A program made the translations under genes and the position numbers. Below, piece after piece: positions 40,060-48,011 of a stretch of 64,000 bases of DNA. This DNA is from Pseudomonas sp. NBRC 111124 (GTDB taxonomy: Bacteria > Pseudomonadota > Gammaproteobacteria > Pseudomonadales > Pseudomonadaceae). Within the stretch, counting starts at the first letter, position 1; every line of letters starts with the position of its first letter. Under the pieces are notes generated by a model. That model was given only the letters and a program-made list of their open reading frames with translations, was not told the DNA's origin and searched no databases. The stretch is taken from contig NZ_BCBA01000013.1 in the NCBI RefSeq assembly GCF_001320245.1, positions 1 to 64,000 on the forward strand, read 5' to 3'.

Positions 40060-40084
40060 ACGGATGGGCGCGGCGGGAAATTAA
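40060..40084 (-). promoter_or_regulatory. Variant PvdS box of pvdL
   Basis: On the minus strand T-TAATT (40084-40079), 16 bases, CGT (40062-40060): one mismatch to the iron-starvation box TAAAT-N16-CGT. It ends 85 bases upstream of the pvdL ATG. The position and the repeated TAATT variant (see 9758-9782) support it as the pvdL promoter. Confidence 0.65.
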
Positions 40085-40164
40085 CGGCATGACCGGGGGC
40101 GCAAGGTGAACTGCGTCACGCGGTACGCCTTAGAACAGAAACTAATAGATACTCATTAACTTTC

Positions 40165-40183
40165 GTATTTGACAATCATTATC
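40165..40183 (+). promoter_or_regulatory. Fur box of pvdS
   Basis: GTATTTGACAATCATTATC matches the Fur consensus GATAATGATAATCATTATC at 14 of 19 positions, with an unbroken AATCATTATC half. It lies 82-100 bases upstream of pvdS. In pseudomonads Fur with Fe(II) represses pvdS directly. Confidence 0.85.
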
Positions 40184-40264
40184 ATTCTGAATAGTTTGTC
40201 GCACGTCGTAGGAAGCTTCCCCTCATGGGGTGCTCCCTTTCCCGTTCGAGACAAGGTGATTTCC

Positions 40265-40795
40265 ATGGCGGAACAACTATCCACAAGTAAGTGCGATTCA
40301 CCATTACTCCAGGCGTTCGTCGACAACCGCAACATCCTCGTGAAGATCGCGGCGCGCATCACCGGCTGCCGCTCGCGCGCCGAGGATGTGGTGCAGGATG
40401 CCTTCTTTCGGCTCAGCGCCGCCCCACAGATCACCTCGTCGTTCAAGGCGCAGCTCAGCTACCTGTTCCAGATCGTGCGCAACCTGGCCATCGACCATTA
40501 CCGCAAGCAGGCGATGGAGCTGAAATACTCCGGCAGCGAAGAGGAAGGCCTGAACGTGGTCATCCCGAACGCGTCGCCCGAGGCCACGCACATCAACCTG
40601 GCAGCGCTCGAGCACATCGCTGCCGCCCTTAACGAACTGCCCCAGCGCACCCGCTATGCCTTCGAGATGTACCGCCTGCATGGCGTGCCGCAGAAGGACA
40701 TCGCCAAGGAGCTGGGGGTCTCGCCGACCCTGGTCAACTTCATGATTCGCGATGCCCTGGTGCATTGCCGCAAGACTGCCAACCGGCAGACTTGA
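40265..40795 (+). CDS. pvdS: Iron-starvation ECF sigma factor PvdS
   Basis: A 176-residue ECF sigma factor of the PvdS/PfrI/PbrA group that directs RNA polymerase to pyoverdine genes at TAAAT-N16-CGT promoters. Region 2 (about residues 15-85) contains SRAEDVVQDAFFRLS and QLSYLFQIVRNLAIDHYRKQ. Region 4 (about 115-170) contains the helix-turn-helix VPQKDIAKELGVSPTLVNFMI. The ATG at 40265 gives the usual family length; upstream in-frame codons cross the promoter. It is divergent from pvdL, with a Fur box between them. Confidence 0.95.
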   Translation: MAEQLSTSKCDSPLLQAFVDNRNILVKIAARITGCRSRAEDVVQDAFFRLSAAPQITSSFKAQLSYLFQIVRNLAIDHYRKQAMELKYSGSEEEGLNVVIPNASPEATHINLAALEHIAAALNELPQRTRYAFEMYRLHGVPQKDIAKELGVSPTLVNFMIRDALVHCRKTANRQT

Positions 40796-40804
40796 TAGAC
40801 AGCG

Positions 40805-40903
40805 TCGCCATCTTCGCGGGCACCCCCGCTCCCACAAGCTTTGCGCTGAGCCAGGGGCCTGCGCGTCACCTGTGGGAGCGGGCGCGCCCGCGAAGCAGGC
40901 GAC
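40805..40903. repeat. Inverted REP pair after pvdS
   Basis: Two inverted REP arms (CTTCGCGGGCACCCCCGCTC at 40812-40831 onward, and the complementary arm at 40871-40895) separated by about 34 bases. It sits between the convergent ends of pvdS and the PvdY-type gene and may act in transcript termination. Confidence 0.88.
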
Positions 40904-40909
40904 GCGAAT

Positions 40910-41923
40910 TCAGACCAGCTTGCAGCGCTCGAAGAACCGCTCCCGCCCCAGAATCATCAAAGCCGCACGCTTGTGCGGGAAGTCGAATTCCTTGTCGCAA
41001 TGGAAGCACTGGTCGTGCATGTAACCGATCATCTTGCCGTTGTCGGCACGCGGCTCAGCCACTACGCGCTGGGTGCGCGGGTCGTCCAGGAACAAGTAGT
41101 GCACCAGCGCTGACATCCAGCTGGCGACCTTGTGCGGACCACGGTGCGCCTCCTCCCCCACCAGCATGTGAATGCCTCGGTCGTAATCGTCGGCCGAATA
41201 GAACGGCGCAATGCGATCCTCCTTGGCCCAGTACGCCTCGAAGTAGGCGAACGGCTGGTCATCGAAGCAACCGATCAGGGTCAAGGCATGTGGGTCGGCC
41301 TCAAGCTTGCTCAGGTACTCGCGGTGCTGATCCAGCGAGCCTGCCTCCTGCCAGAATTGCTCTACCCGCGGGTTGTTCTGCCAGCGATTGAAACGCTCGA
41401 GATCCTGGTCGATTTCCAGGGTACGCAGCGATACCCAGGCGCCCAGGCGCGCATCGAAGCGGCGATACACCTCGCCACGCGGCTTGGGTGCCCGGCGCGG
41501 GTGGCGCTTGCCGTTGCTCAATTGCATCTGTTGCGGGTAGACACCCCCTGCCGAGGCGCCCAGCCACGGCTGTGACAACTGCCAGAACAATGCGCGTTCG
41601 CACAGGTAGACACCCGACTGCTCAGTGGCCAACAGCAAACCACTGGCCAATGCCTCGGGCAGGCGCTCGGACAGATGCACAACCAGGCGCTGGCGCGCCG
41701 GTTCACGGGACAGCAGCCAGTAGCACGCCGCCCACACCGCTTGCTGTGGGCGCTCCGAACACAGGTTCTGCACATGGACTTGCAGCGTATCGCCCGGGGC
41801 CAGGCGCACCAGGATCAAAGGCCGGCCTTCGAGGGTCAGGCTCAGCCAACCGTCGCCCTCCTCGGCTTTCAGGCTGCGCCAGCGTGGCAATGACAAGGGC
41901 TGCGAAGCGGCATCGAACGGCAT
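40910..41923 (-). CDS. Siderophore acyltransferase, IucB/AlcB/PvdY type
   Basis: A 337-residue protein. The C-terminal half (about residues 155-335) is a GNAT/AlcB-type domain with FNRWQNNPRVEQFWQE, YFEAYWAKEDRIAPFY, GIHMLVGEEAHRGPHKVASW and DPRTQRVVAEPRADN, typical of enzymes acylating N-hydroxylated amines in hydroxamate siderophores. The N-terminal half is less conserved. In the P. putida pyoverdine context it probably acylates N5-hydroxyornithine (PvdYII-like). An exact PvdS box at 41968-41992 supports siderophore function. The exact acyl donor is unknown. Confidence 0.82.
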   Translation of the reverse strand: MPFDAASQPLSLPRWRSLKAEEGDGWLSLTLEGRPLILVRLAPGDTLQVHVQNLCSERPQQAVWAACYWLLSREPARQRLVVHLSERLPEALASGLLLATEQSGVYLCERALFWQLSQPWLGASAGGVYPQQMQLSNGKRHPRRAPKPRGEVYRRFDARLGAWVSLRTLEIDQDLERFNRWQNNPRVEQFWQEAGSLDQHREYLSKLEADPHALTLIGCFDDQPFAYFEAYWAKEDRIAPFYSADDYDRGIHMLVGEEAHRGPHKVASWMSALVHYLFLDDPRTQRVVAEPRADNGKMIGYMHDQCFHCDKEFDFPHKRAALMILGRERFFERCKLV

Positions 41924-41967
41924 GGTATTGGCTCACGGCAATAGGGAAGAAAGGCTCACCTTTGATG

Positions 41968-41992
41968 ACGTGCCCCTACCGGTGGAATTTAG
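41968..41992 (-). promoter_or_regulatory. PvdS-dependent promoter of the acyltransferase gene
   Basis: On the minus strand C-TAAAT (41992-41987), 16 bases, CGT (41970-41968): exact iron-starvation box, 45 bases upstream of the start codon. The TAA within it is also the stop codon of the upstream gene (41989-41991). Confidence 0.87.
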
Positions 41993-42789
41993 TCGTTCGG
42001 CGCAGCGACGGTGATGCGGTAGGGCTGAAAGATACGCGTCAGTTCACCGCTATTGCGCAAGTCATCCATCAGCTGGGCGAACTTGCGATCGCTGATCGGT
42101 GAACCGGGGCGCAACAGGGCGTAGTGGTGATAAAGCTGATCGATGCGCTGCGAAGCAATCAGCTTGTCGAGGCTGCCAGGGTTGCGGGCCAGGAAGTCGC
42201 TCAGGTACGAGCGCGTGACCAGGGCAATGTCGGAACGGCCGGCCTGGACCATCAGCAGGTTGCTGTCATGGGAGTAGGTCAGGGTCGCGTTGTAGGTCTT
42301 GCGCAGGTAGTTGGGGTCGGAGTTGAAGTTGGCGAAGGCGTAGTGGTAACCGTTGAACAGTGCCAGGCGCTTGCCACCCAGGCTATCGAAGTAATGTTGA
42401 TCAAGGCCATTGGCCTTCCTGGCGACGAACACTTCGGCATCCTCCAGGCCCATGTCCACCGTCTGGTGGGGGATCTGCTGCCAGCCCCATTCGGGGTTCT
42501 CGAAGATCGCCATGTCGGTGCGGCCTTGCTGGAAATCACCAAAACGCCGCTGAATGGAAGTGGGTACCAGGACGAAATGGTAATCCTGCTGCAGGCGGTT
42601 CAGGGCTTCGACCAGCTGGGGCAGCAAACCGGTGTCGGCGCCCTGCTCCGGGCGCACGGTATAAGGCGGGAAATGTGCGGCGCCGATCTTCACGTCGATG
42701 GCCTCGGCGGCCCACGCTGGCACCGCCAGCCAGGCTGCAGCCAGCATCAACAGGGTGGAAATTGCCTTCAGGCCGGGCGCTGGAGTCAA
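41989..42789 (-). CDS. Periplasmic solute-binding protein (family 3)
   Basis: A 266-residue exported protein. The hydrophobic signal peptide (STLLMLAAAWLAVPAWAAEA, residues 11-30) precedes an SBP-bac-3-like domain: IDVKIGAAHFPPYTV at the start, LNRLQQDYHFVLVPTSIQRR, and ITVAAPND at the end. Stand-alone members of this family bind amino acids or polar compounds, or act as sensors; no ABC permease is adjacent. The likely start is TTG at 42789, which gives a complete signal peptide; ATG at 42747 would shorten it. Its stop codon lies in the PvdS box of the next gene, so read-through into that siderophore gene is possible. Confidence 0.75.
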   Translation of the reverse strand: MTPAPGLKAISTLLMLAAAWLAVPAWAAEAIDVKIGAAHFPPYTVRPEQGADTGLLPQLVEALNRLQQDYHFVLVPTSIQRRFGDFQQGRTDMAIFENPEWGWQQIPHQTVDMGLEDAEVFVARKANGLDQHYFDSLGGKRLALFNGYHYAFANFNSDPNYLRKTYNATLTYSHDSNLLMVQAGRSDIALVTRSYLSDFLARNPGSLDKLIASQRIDQLYHHYALLRPGSPISDRKFAQLMDDLRNSGELTRIFQPYRITVAAPND

Positions 42790-42952
42790 AGCGGACGCTC
42801 ATCACGGTTCATACCTGGATGCGCCTAAGCTAGGCGTTTTCCTGGCACGGCACAACTGCTGGTTATGCCAAAGTGAGGGCATTTTGCCAAAGGATGCCGT
42901 GTGGCCAGACATTGGCTACGCTGCTTTGGCATGTATGGCGAGGGAGCCTGGT

Positions 42953-43504
42953 ATGGGCCACTGGTTGGTGATCGACCTGGAAGCCACCACCGATGACGGT
43001 GGCTGGCCGGTCACGGAGATGGAAATCATTGAAATCGGCGCCAGCCTGGTGACCCGCGAAGGCCGTGAAGTAGACCACTTCCAGCGCTTCGTGCGGCCCC
43101 GGCGGCGGCCGCAGCTGACACCGTTCTGCCGCGAGCTGACGCACATCAGCCAGGCCAGCGTCGACAGTGCCGCGGCCTTCCCTGAGGTGTGGGCGCATTT
43201 CGAGCGCTGGCTGGGGCACCATCGCGGGCAGCTGCAGGCCTGGGTCAGTTGGGGCGACTACGACCGCCAGCAGCTGCTGCAGGAGTGGCGCCAGCATGCG
43301 GTCGACAGCCTGCTGCGCGAGCTGCCGCACATCAACCTCAAGCAGCGCTTCGCCAAGGCCCGCCACTTGCAGCGCCCGGCCGGACTCAATGGTGCGCTGC
43401 AACTGGCGGGCATGCACTTCTGTGGGCAACAGCACCGGGCCCTGGAAGATGCCCGCAACACTGCGCGCCTGCTGCCCTTGAGCCTGCCCGCGAACGGCAC
43501 TTGA
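42953..43504 (+). CDS. DEDDh 3'-5' exonuclease (ERI-1/KapD-like)
   Basis: A 183-residue exonuclease of the RNase T/DnaQ fold. Exo I is VIDLEATT (Asp8, Glu10) and Exo II contains [10 protein letters not shown]. Exo III is [13 protein letters not shown], with the catalytic His and Asp characteristic of the DEDDh group. The KapD/ERI-1-like layout suggests trimming of RNA 3' ends. The ATG at 42953 follows AGGGAG; longer frames upstream overlap the divergent binding-protein gene and lack family-like residues. Substrate unknown. Confidence 0.85.
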   Translation: MGHWLVIDLEATTDDGGWPVTEMEIIEIGASLVTREGREVDHFQRFVRPRRRPQLTPFCRELTHISQASVDSAAAFPEVWAHFERWLGHHRGQLQAWVSWGDYDRQQLLQEWRQHAVDSLLRELPHINLKQRFAKARHLQRPAGLNGALQLAGMHFCGQQHRALEDARNTARLLPLSLPANGT

Positions 43505-43581
43505 AAGCAGATGACGGGGCGAATGGGCTTGGGCATACTGGCCAGCCCTTTTTTCGCCCCCCATTCTTTCAGGAGTCGCCC

Positions 43582-43866
43582 ATGTTCCAGGTCAACGAGT
43601 ACTTCAACGGCACCGTCAAGTCGATCGCCTTTGCTGGCGCAGATGGCCCTGCCACTGTGGGCGTGATGGCCCCGGGCGAATATGAGTTCGGCACCGCCAA
43701 ACGCGAGATCATGCACGTGGTGTCCGGCGCCCTGACCGTGAAATTGCCGGGCAGCGACAACTGGGAAACCTTTAACGCTGGTGACAAGTTCAACGTACCG
43801 GCCGACAGCAAATTCCAGCTGCAGGTGAAGGTGGATACCGCTTACCTGTGCGAGTACCGCGATTAA
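43582..43866 (+). CDS. ppnP: Pyrimidine/purine nucleoside phosphorylase
   Basis: A 94-residue small cupin (DUF1255/YaiE family): [37 protein letters not shown], and the C-terminal [15 protein letters not shown] are typical. The E. coli member PpnP splits several nucleosides phosphorolytically to ribose-1-phosphate and free base. AGGAG lies 7 bases before the ATG. It is a single gene, probably ending at a stem-loop near 43958-43980. Confidence 0.92.
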   Translation: MFQVNEYFNGTVKSIAFAGADGPATVGVMAPGEYEFGTAKREIMHVVSGALTVKLPGSDNWETFNAGDKFNVPADSKFQLQVKVDTAYLCEYRD

Positions 43867-43957
43867 TCTGCCCAAGCAGGGTGAGAGTGTTCAGGGTCAA
43901 TCGGCCCTGTTGGCTTCAACCCCTGCTAACTATCTTCAGGTAAATCAGTTAAGCAAT

Positions 43958-43980
43958 TTGGGGCTGCCTAGCGGCCCCAA
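43958..43980. terminator. Stem-loop, possible terminator
   Basis: TTGGGGCTG and CGGCCCCAA form a 9-base stem (one G-T pair) with a 5-base loop. The following T-run is weak on both strands, so termination of ppnP or of the array from the right is possible but unproven. Confidence 0.4.
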
Positions 43981-44101
43981 TGTGCCTTTACTGACTGGCA
44001 TTACCCTTCAGGATGCCTTGCATTCAAGCGCCAGCAAAAGCCTCACCAGCAAGACTCAGCGCCTCGACCTGCGATTACAACTGTTGATAAAACACCGCAA
44101 C

Positions 44102-44353
44102 TCAACAAACCGACCGTGTGCGCCTGGACAAGCTGCACGTTTGCACATCCACTTGGGTTTTATCTTGGACTGGCAGGGACAGGGTATTCACGACGCAGCG
44201 AGCGGTTTTATCGGTCATCACGCGGATGTCCCCCTCCCGCAACAAACGCTGCTTCGTTGCATCTGGAGTATAATACCGACGCCGAACATTAAATACTCCC
44301 CCATTATGCGTTAGCATAATCAACACCCCTCACCACCTTGACGTATTTATCGC
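44102..44353 (-). pseudogene. Remnant of an FGE-fold lipoprotein gene (array copy 0)
   Basis: Only the last quarter of the array gene family remains. Minus-strand sequence from about 44353 reads DKYVKVVRGVDYANA, then a stop codon (TAA where the other copies have Arg/Gln), then VFNVRRRYYTPDATKQRLLR and TDKTARCVV in another frame. Compared with intact copies the run of G encoding WGGG is too short, giving a frameshift. The end of the frame (QDKTQVDVQ...) diverges from the PVPVS/N tail of the others. It marks the decayed distal end of the tandem array. Confidence 0.85.
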
Positions 44354-44404
44354 TTATATTGCGCGTTCTCGTCCTGAAACATCCGCAGACCTGACGATCT
44401 AACC

Positions 44405-45445
44405 TCAACTGACAGGAACAGTGCTATTTACAACGCAACGAGCGGTTTTATTGGTAATCATGCGACTATCCTCATCCAGAATCATATTCTTCCTGATTGC
44501 ATCAGGGGAACCGTACTTGCGCCGAACATTAAATCCCCCACCCCATCGCGCATCTGCATAATCAACACCCCGCATGACTTTGGCATACTTGTTACCCGTT
44601 TCTTCGCCTTTATAAACAGGCACAGGTGGCCCCTGTGGATTCAACACAGGAGAAGTGCGATAATAATCTGGATCATACCAGTCACTTACCCACTCAAATC
44701 CATTGTCAGACATCGCATACATCCCCAATGGATTGGGTGGAAATTGATCAACCGGGAGCGATATTAGACCATCAACCTTCCAACCCAATGCCTTGGCAAA
44801 CTCTTCTCGGTCTCTGATCGTAGATATATTGATACCTTGCGGCCCTCCGCTTCCGTCACGGTTATACGACTCATCGGTTATCTTGTAAGTACCATCATCA
44901 GTGGCGACCGCAAGAAATTGCCCTCTGCTCCGAGCGGCGTACTCCCATTGGGCTTCATTAGGCAGTGAGAATGGAAGACCACTTACAGTGCCAAGCCAAC
45001 TACAGTATTTTTCAGCTTCATGCCAATCAACATGTGCAGGAAGTTTTTGTTCACTGCGCATGAGTATGAAATATTTATAATCCACATCTTCATCTTCGAC
45101 ATCTGCTAATGACAGCTGATTTGCCATCAAATAAAATCCATACTCCTCATTTGTCACCTTAAATTTCGACATGGAAAAGCTACTAAGCTCCACTTCATGA
45201 AGCGGCTTACTATTTACATTGGCGTCATATTGAATTTTTTCCGGCCCATACTCAGCACCGAAATCCCCCATCAGGTATTTGCCACCCTCAACATACACCT
45301 GCCGCTCGACTACCTTCTCAACAAAAGCCTCAACCCTTTCAGGATCCACTTGCGGAACACTAGCTACATTGCTGATGACTTCCTGGCCGCACCCACCAAT
45401 AGCTGAAGCGACCAAAACGAGACTCATATTCAGATACGCCCTCAT
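44405..45445 (-). CDS. FGE-sulfatase-fold lipoprotein, array copy 1
   Basis: A 346-residue intact copy. The signal peptide ends in the lipobox AIGGC (Cys19), so it is probably a lipid-anchored periplasmic protein. The body shows the SUMF1/FGE-sulfatase fold: FSMSKFKVTNEEYGFYL, LPFSLPNEAQWEYAARSRGQ, GFEWVSDWYDPDYY and NKTARCVV. The catalytic RGGSW-type segment of true formylglycine-generating enzymes reads RGVDYADARWGG, so enzymatic activity is doubtful. The ATG at 45445 overlaps the stop of a decayed copy of the neighbouring large gene's 3' end. AT-rich composition and position in a tandem array suggest an immunity-type role, as inference. Confidence 0.8.
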   Translation of the reverse strand: MRAYLNMSLVLVASAIGGCGQEVISNVASVPQVDPERVEAFVEKVVERQVYVEGGKYLMGDFGAEYGPEKIQYDANVNSKPLHEVELSSFSMSKFKVTNEEYGFYLMANQLSLADVEDEDVDYKYFILMRSEQKLPAHVDWHEAEKYCSWLGTVSGLPFSLPNEAQWEYAARSRGQFLAVATDDGTYKITDESYNRDGSGGPQGINISTIRDREEFAKALGWKVDGLISLPVDQFPPNPLGMYAMSDNGFEWVSDWYDPDYYRTSPVLNPQGPPVPVYKGEETGNKYAKVMRGVDYADARWGGGFNVRRKYGSPDAIRKNMILDEDSRMITNKTARCVVNSTVPVS

Positions 45446-45563
45446 ACTTCCCCCCACCTAGAATCAAATTCACTGCAACCAGGGCCAAAACTACAGCGCT
45501 CAGGAAAATCTGGATTAACACCGTGATTCAGCCTGTAGTATCCCGCTCTACTTATTGCAAACG
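45442..45563 (-). pseudogene. Decayed 3' end of the large array gene, copy A
   Basis: Minus-strand translation reads AFAISRAGYYRLNHGVNPDF, then PERCSFGPGCSEFDSRW, GEV and stop. The 769-residue protein ends LAMNNTEYYRLNSGINPSYP, DRCDFGLGCREVDFRWS. The match spans about 40 codons without a frameshift. Its TGA overlaps the ATG of array copy 1 (ATGA). Confidence 0.88.
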
Positions 45564-45611
45564 CCCTCAGTGCTCTCGTCCTGAAAAATCCGTGAATCTG
45601 ACGATCCAACC

Positions 45612-46651
45612 TCAATTGACAGGAACAGGGCTATTTACGACGCAACGAGCGGTTTTGTCGGTAACCACCCGAAAACCCTCATCCCGAAACATACTTTTCG
45701 TGGTTGCATCAGGGGGATCGTATCGGCGCCGAACATTAAAGCCTCCGCCCCATTGCGCGTTGGCGTAATCAACACCCGCAGGACCTTGGCATACTTATTA
45801 TCCGTATCTTCTCCTTTATAAACGGGCGCAGGTGGACCCTGTGGATTCAGGACAGGAGAGGTGTGGTAATAATCAGGATCATACCAGTCACTCACCCATT
45901 CAAATCCATTATCAGACATTGCATACAGCCCTAATGGGTTGGGTGGAAAACGATCAACCGGGAGTGATGTCAAACTTTGAACTTTCCATCCCACAGCCTT
46001 GGAAAACTCCTCTCGATCTCTGATCGTAGAAATATTAATACCTCGTGGACCGCCACTCCCATCGCGATTGTAGAACTCATCAGTTACCTTATAAGTACCA
46101 TCATCCGTGGCGACGGCAATAAATTGCCCTCTGCTCCGAGCGGCGTATTCCCACTGGGCTTCAGTGGGCAGTGAGAATGGAAGACCACTGACCACGCCAA
46201 GCCAATTGCAGTATTTTTCAGCCTCGTACCAGTCGATATGTGCAGGCAACTGCGGATGACTGCGCATGCGCTTGGAGTTTGTATACTCTGCAATTTTATC
46301 CTCCACACCATCAAAAGGCAGCTGATTTGCCAGCAGGTAAAAATCATACTCCTCATTCGTCACCTTGAACTTCGACATGGAAAAACTACTGAGCTTAACC
46401 TCATGAAGCGGCTTACTGTTCACATCAGCATCATATTGAATTTTCTCCAAACCATACTCAGCACCGAAATCCCCCATCAGGTACTTGCCACCCTCAACAT
46501 ACACCTGCCGCTCGACTACCTTCTCAACAAAAGCCTCAACCCTTTCAGGATCCACTTGCGGAACACTAGCTACATTGCTGCTGACTTCCTGGCCGCACCC
46601 ACCAATAGCTGAAGCGACCAAAACGATACTCATATTCAGATACGCCCTCAT
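45612..46651 (-). pseudogene. FGE-sulfatase-fold lipoprotein, array copy 2, frameshifted
   Basis: Nearly identical to copy 1 for the first 285 residues (signal peptide MRAYLNMS, Cys19 lipobox, same FGE-fold motifs). A run of three G at 45775-45777 (plus strand CCC) replaces the four found in copy 1, so the native frame after KVLR is lost and a foreign tail ending KPLVAS* at 45635 is read. Restoring one G gives RGVDYANAQWGGGFNVRRRY through to CVVNSPVPVN and a stop at 45612, exactly the 1,041 bases of copy 1. The protein made now would lack the conserved C-terminus. Confidence 0.85.
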
Positions 46652-46770
46652 ACTTCCCCCCACCTAAAATCAAATTCACCGCAGTCAAGGCCAAAATTGC
46701 AACGATCAGGAAAATTGGGTTAACAGCGTTATTTACGCCTGTAGTATTCCGTTCCACTTATCGCAAACGC
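46648..46770 (-). pseudogene. Decayed 3' end of the large array gene, copy B
   Basis: Minus-strand reading gives FAISGTEYYR, then a one-base insertion and stops, then NFPDRCNFGLDCGEFDFRW, GEV and stop. This again matches the 3' end of the 769-residue gene. The stop overlaps the start of array copy 2. Confidence 0.85.
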
Positions 46771-46805
46771 CATTTTCGCCCTGACACATCCGCGAACCTG
46801 ACGAT

Positions 46806-47852
46806 CTAACCTCGACTTACAGGAACAGGGCTATTTACGACGCACCGAGCGGTTTTATCGGTAATTATGCGAATATCTTTATCCCGAAACAAATTTTTTG
46901 TGGTTGCATCAGGGGGACTGTACCGGCGCCGAACATTAAAACCTCCTCCCCATCGCGCATCAGCAACATCAACACCCCTCATGACTTTGGCATACTTGTT
47001 AGCCGTTTCTTCTCCTTTATAAACAGGCGCAGGTGGCCCCTGTGGGTTCAACACAGGAGAGGTGCGGTAATAATCGGGATCATACCAGTCACTCACCCAC
47101 TCAAAGCCGTTGTCAGACATCGCATACAGCCCCAATGGATTGGGTGGATATTGATCAACCGGGAGTGATATCAGGCTATCAACTTTCCAACCCAATGCTT
47201 TGGCAAACTCTTTACGATCCCTGGTCGTAGAAATATTGATACCTTGCGGCCCTCCACTTCCGTCGCGATTGTAGAACCCATCGGTGATCTTGTAAGTACC
47301 GTCATCCGTGGCAACCGCGAGAAACTTCCCTCTACTCCTAGCTGCGAATTCCCACTGGGCTTCAGTAGGCAGTGAGAATGGAAGACCACTTACAGCGCCA
47401 AGCCAACTACAGTATTTTTCAGCCTCGTACCAATCGACATGTGCAGGAAGTTTTTTCTCACTGCGCATGAGCATGAAATATTTATAATCCACACCTTCAC
47501 CTTCAATGTCGATTAATGGCATCTGATTTGCCATCAAATAAAAATCATACTCCTCGTTCGTCACCTTAAATTTCGACATAGAAAAACTACTAAGCTCCAC
47601 CTCGTGAACCGGCTTACTGTTTGTATTGGTATCATATTGAAATTTTTCCGATCCATACTCAGCACCAAAATCACCCATCAGGTATTTACCACCCTCAACA
47701 TAAACTTGCCGCTCAATAACCTTCTCAATAAACACTGCAAGCTTTTCAGGATCAACTTGCGGATCAGTAGCCACATTGCTTTTAACTTCCTGGCCGCACC
47801 CGCCAAGAAAAGTAGCCATCATGACAAGACCGATACTTAGATATCCCCTCAT
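46806..47852 (-). CDS. FGE-sulfatase-fold lipoprotein, array copy 3
   Basis: A 348-residue intact copy. The signal peptide with lipobox FLGGC (Cys19) precedes FSMSKFKVTNEEYDFYL, LPFSLPTEAQWEFAARSRGK, GFEWVSDWYDPDYY and TDKTARCVV. Its stop codon is displaced by two codons: the TGA of the other copies has become CGA, giving a PVPVSRG tail. The ATG at 47852 overlaps the stop of fossil copy C. Same doubts as copy 1 on catalysis: RGVDVADARWGG replaces the FGE active-site signature. Confidence 0.8.
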   Translation of the reverse strand: MRGYLSIGLVMMATFLGGCGQEVKSNVATDPQVDPEKLAVFIEKVIERQVYVEGGKYLMGDFGAEYGSEKFQYDTNTNSKPVHEVELSSFSMSKFKVTNEEYDFYLMANQMPLIDIEGEGVDYKYFMLMRSEKKLPAHVDWYEAEKYCSWLGAVSGLPFSLPTEAQWEFAARSRGKFLAVATDDGTYKITDGFYNRDGSGGPQGINISTTRDRKEFAKALGWKVDSLISLPVDQYPPNPLGLYAMSDNGFEWVSDWYDPDYYRTSPVLNPQGPPAPVYKGEETANKYAKVMRGVDVADARWGGGFNVRRRYSPPDATTKNLFRDKDIRIITDKTARCVVNSPVPVSRG

Positions 47853-47970
47853 CCCTCTCCCCACCTAAAATCAAATTCATCGCCCAAGGGTCTAAATCTT
47901 TTGCGACCTGAAAATTTGTGTTAACACCGCAATTCAGCCTCTAGCATTCCGTTTCATTCATCGCAAACAC
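47849..47970 (-). pseudogene. Decayed 3' end of the large array gene, copy C
   Basis: Minus-strand reading gives FAMNETEC, stop, RLNCGVNTNFQ, then a shifted stretch and GDEFDFRWGEG with stop. It is the most decayed of the three, but TEYYRLN.GVNP and FDFRW remain recognisable against the end of the 769-residue gene. Confidence 0.78.
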
Positions 47971-48011
47971 CATCATCGCCCTAGCACATTCGCGAACCTG
48001 ACGATCTAACC

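Noticed and set aside
43867..44101. Plus-strand frame starting in the ppnP downstream gap
   Set aside because: No ribosome site, no family-like sequence, and it runs antisense into the array remnant.
46566..46757. Small hydrophobic frame (63 codons) between array copies 2 and 3
   Set aside because: It is an alternative frame of the decayed 3' end of the large gene plus the start of copy 2, and has no independent ribosome site or conservation.
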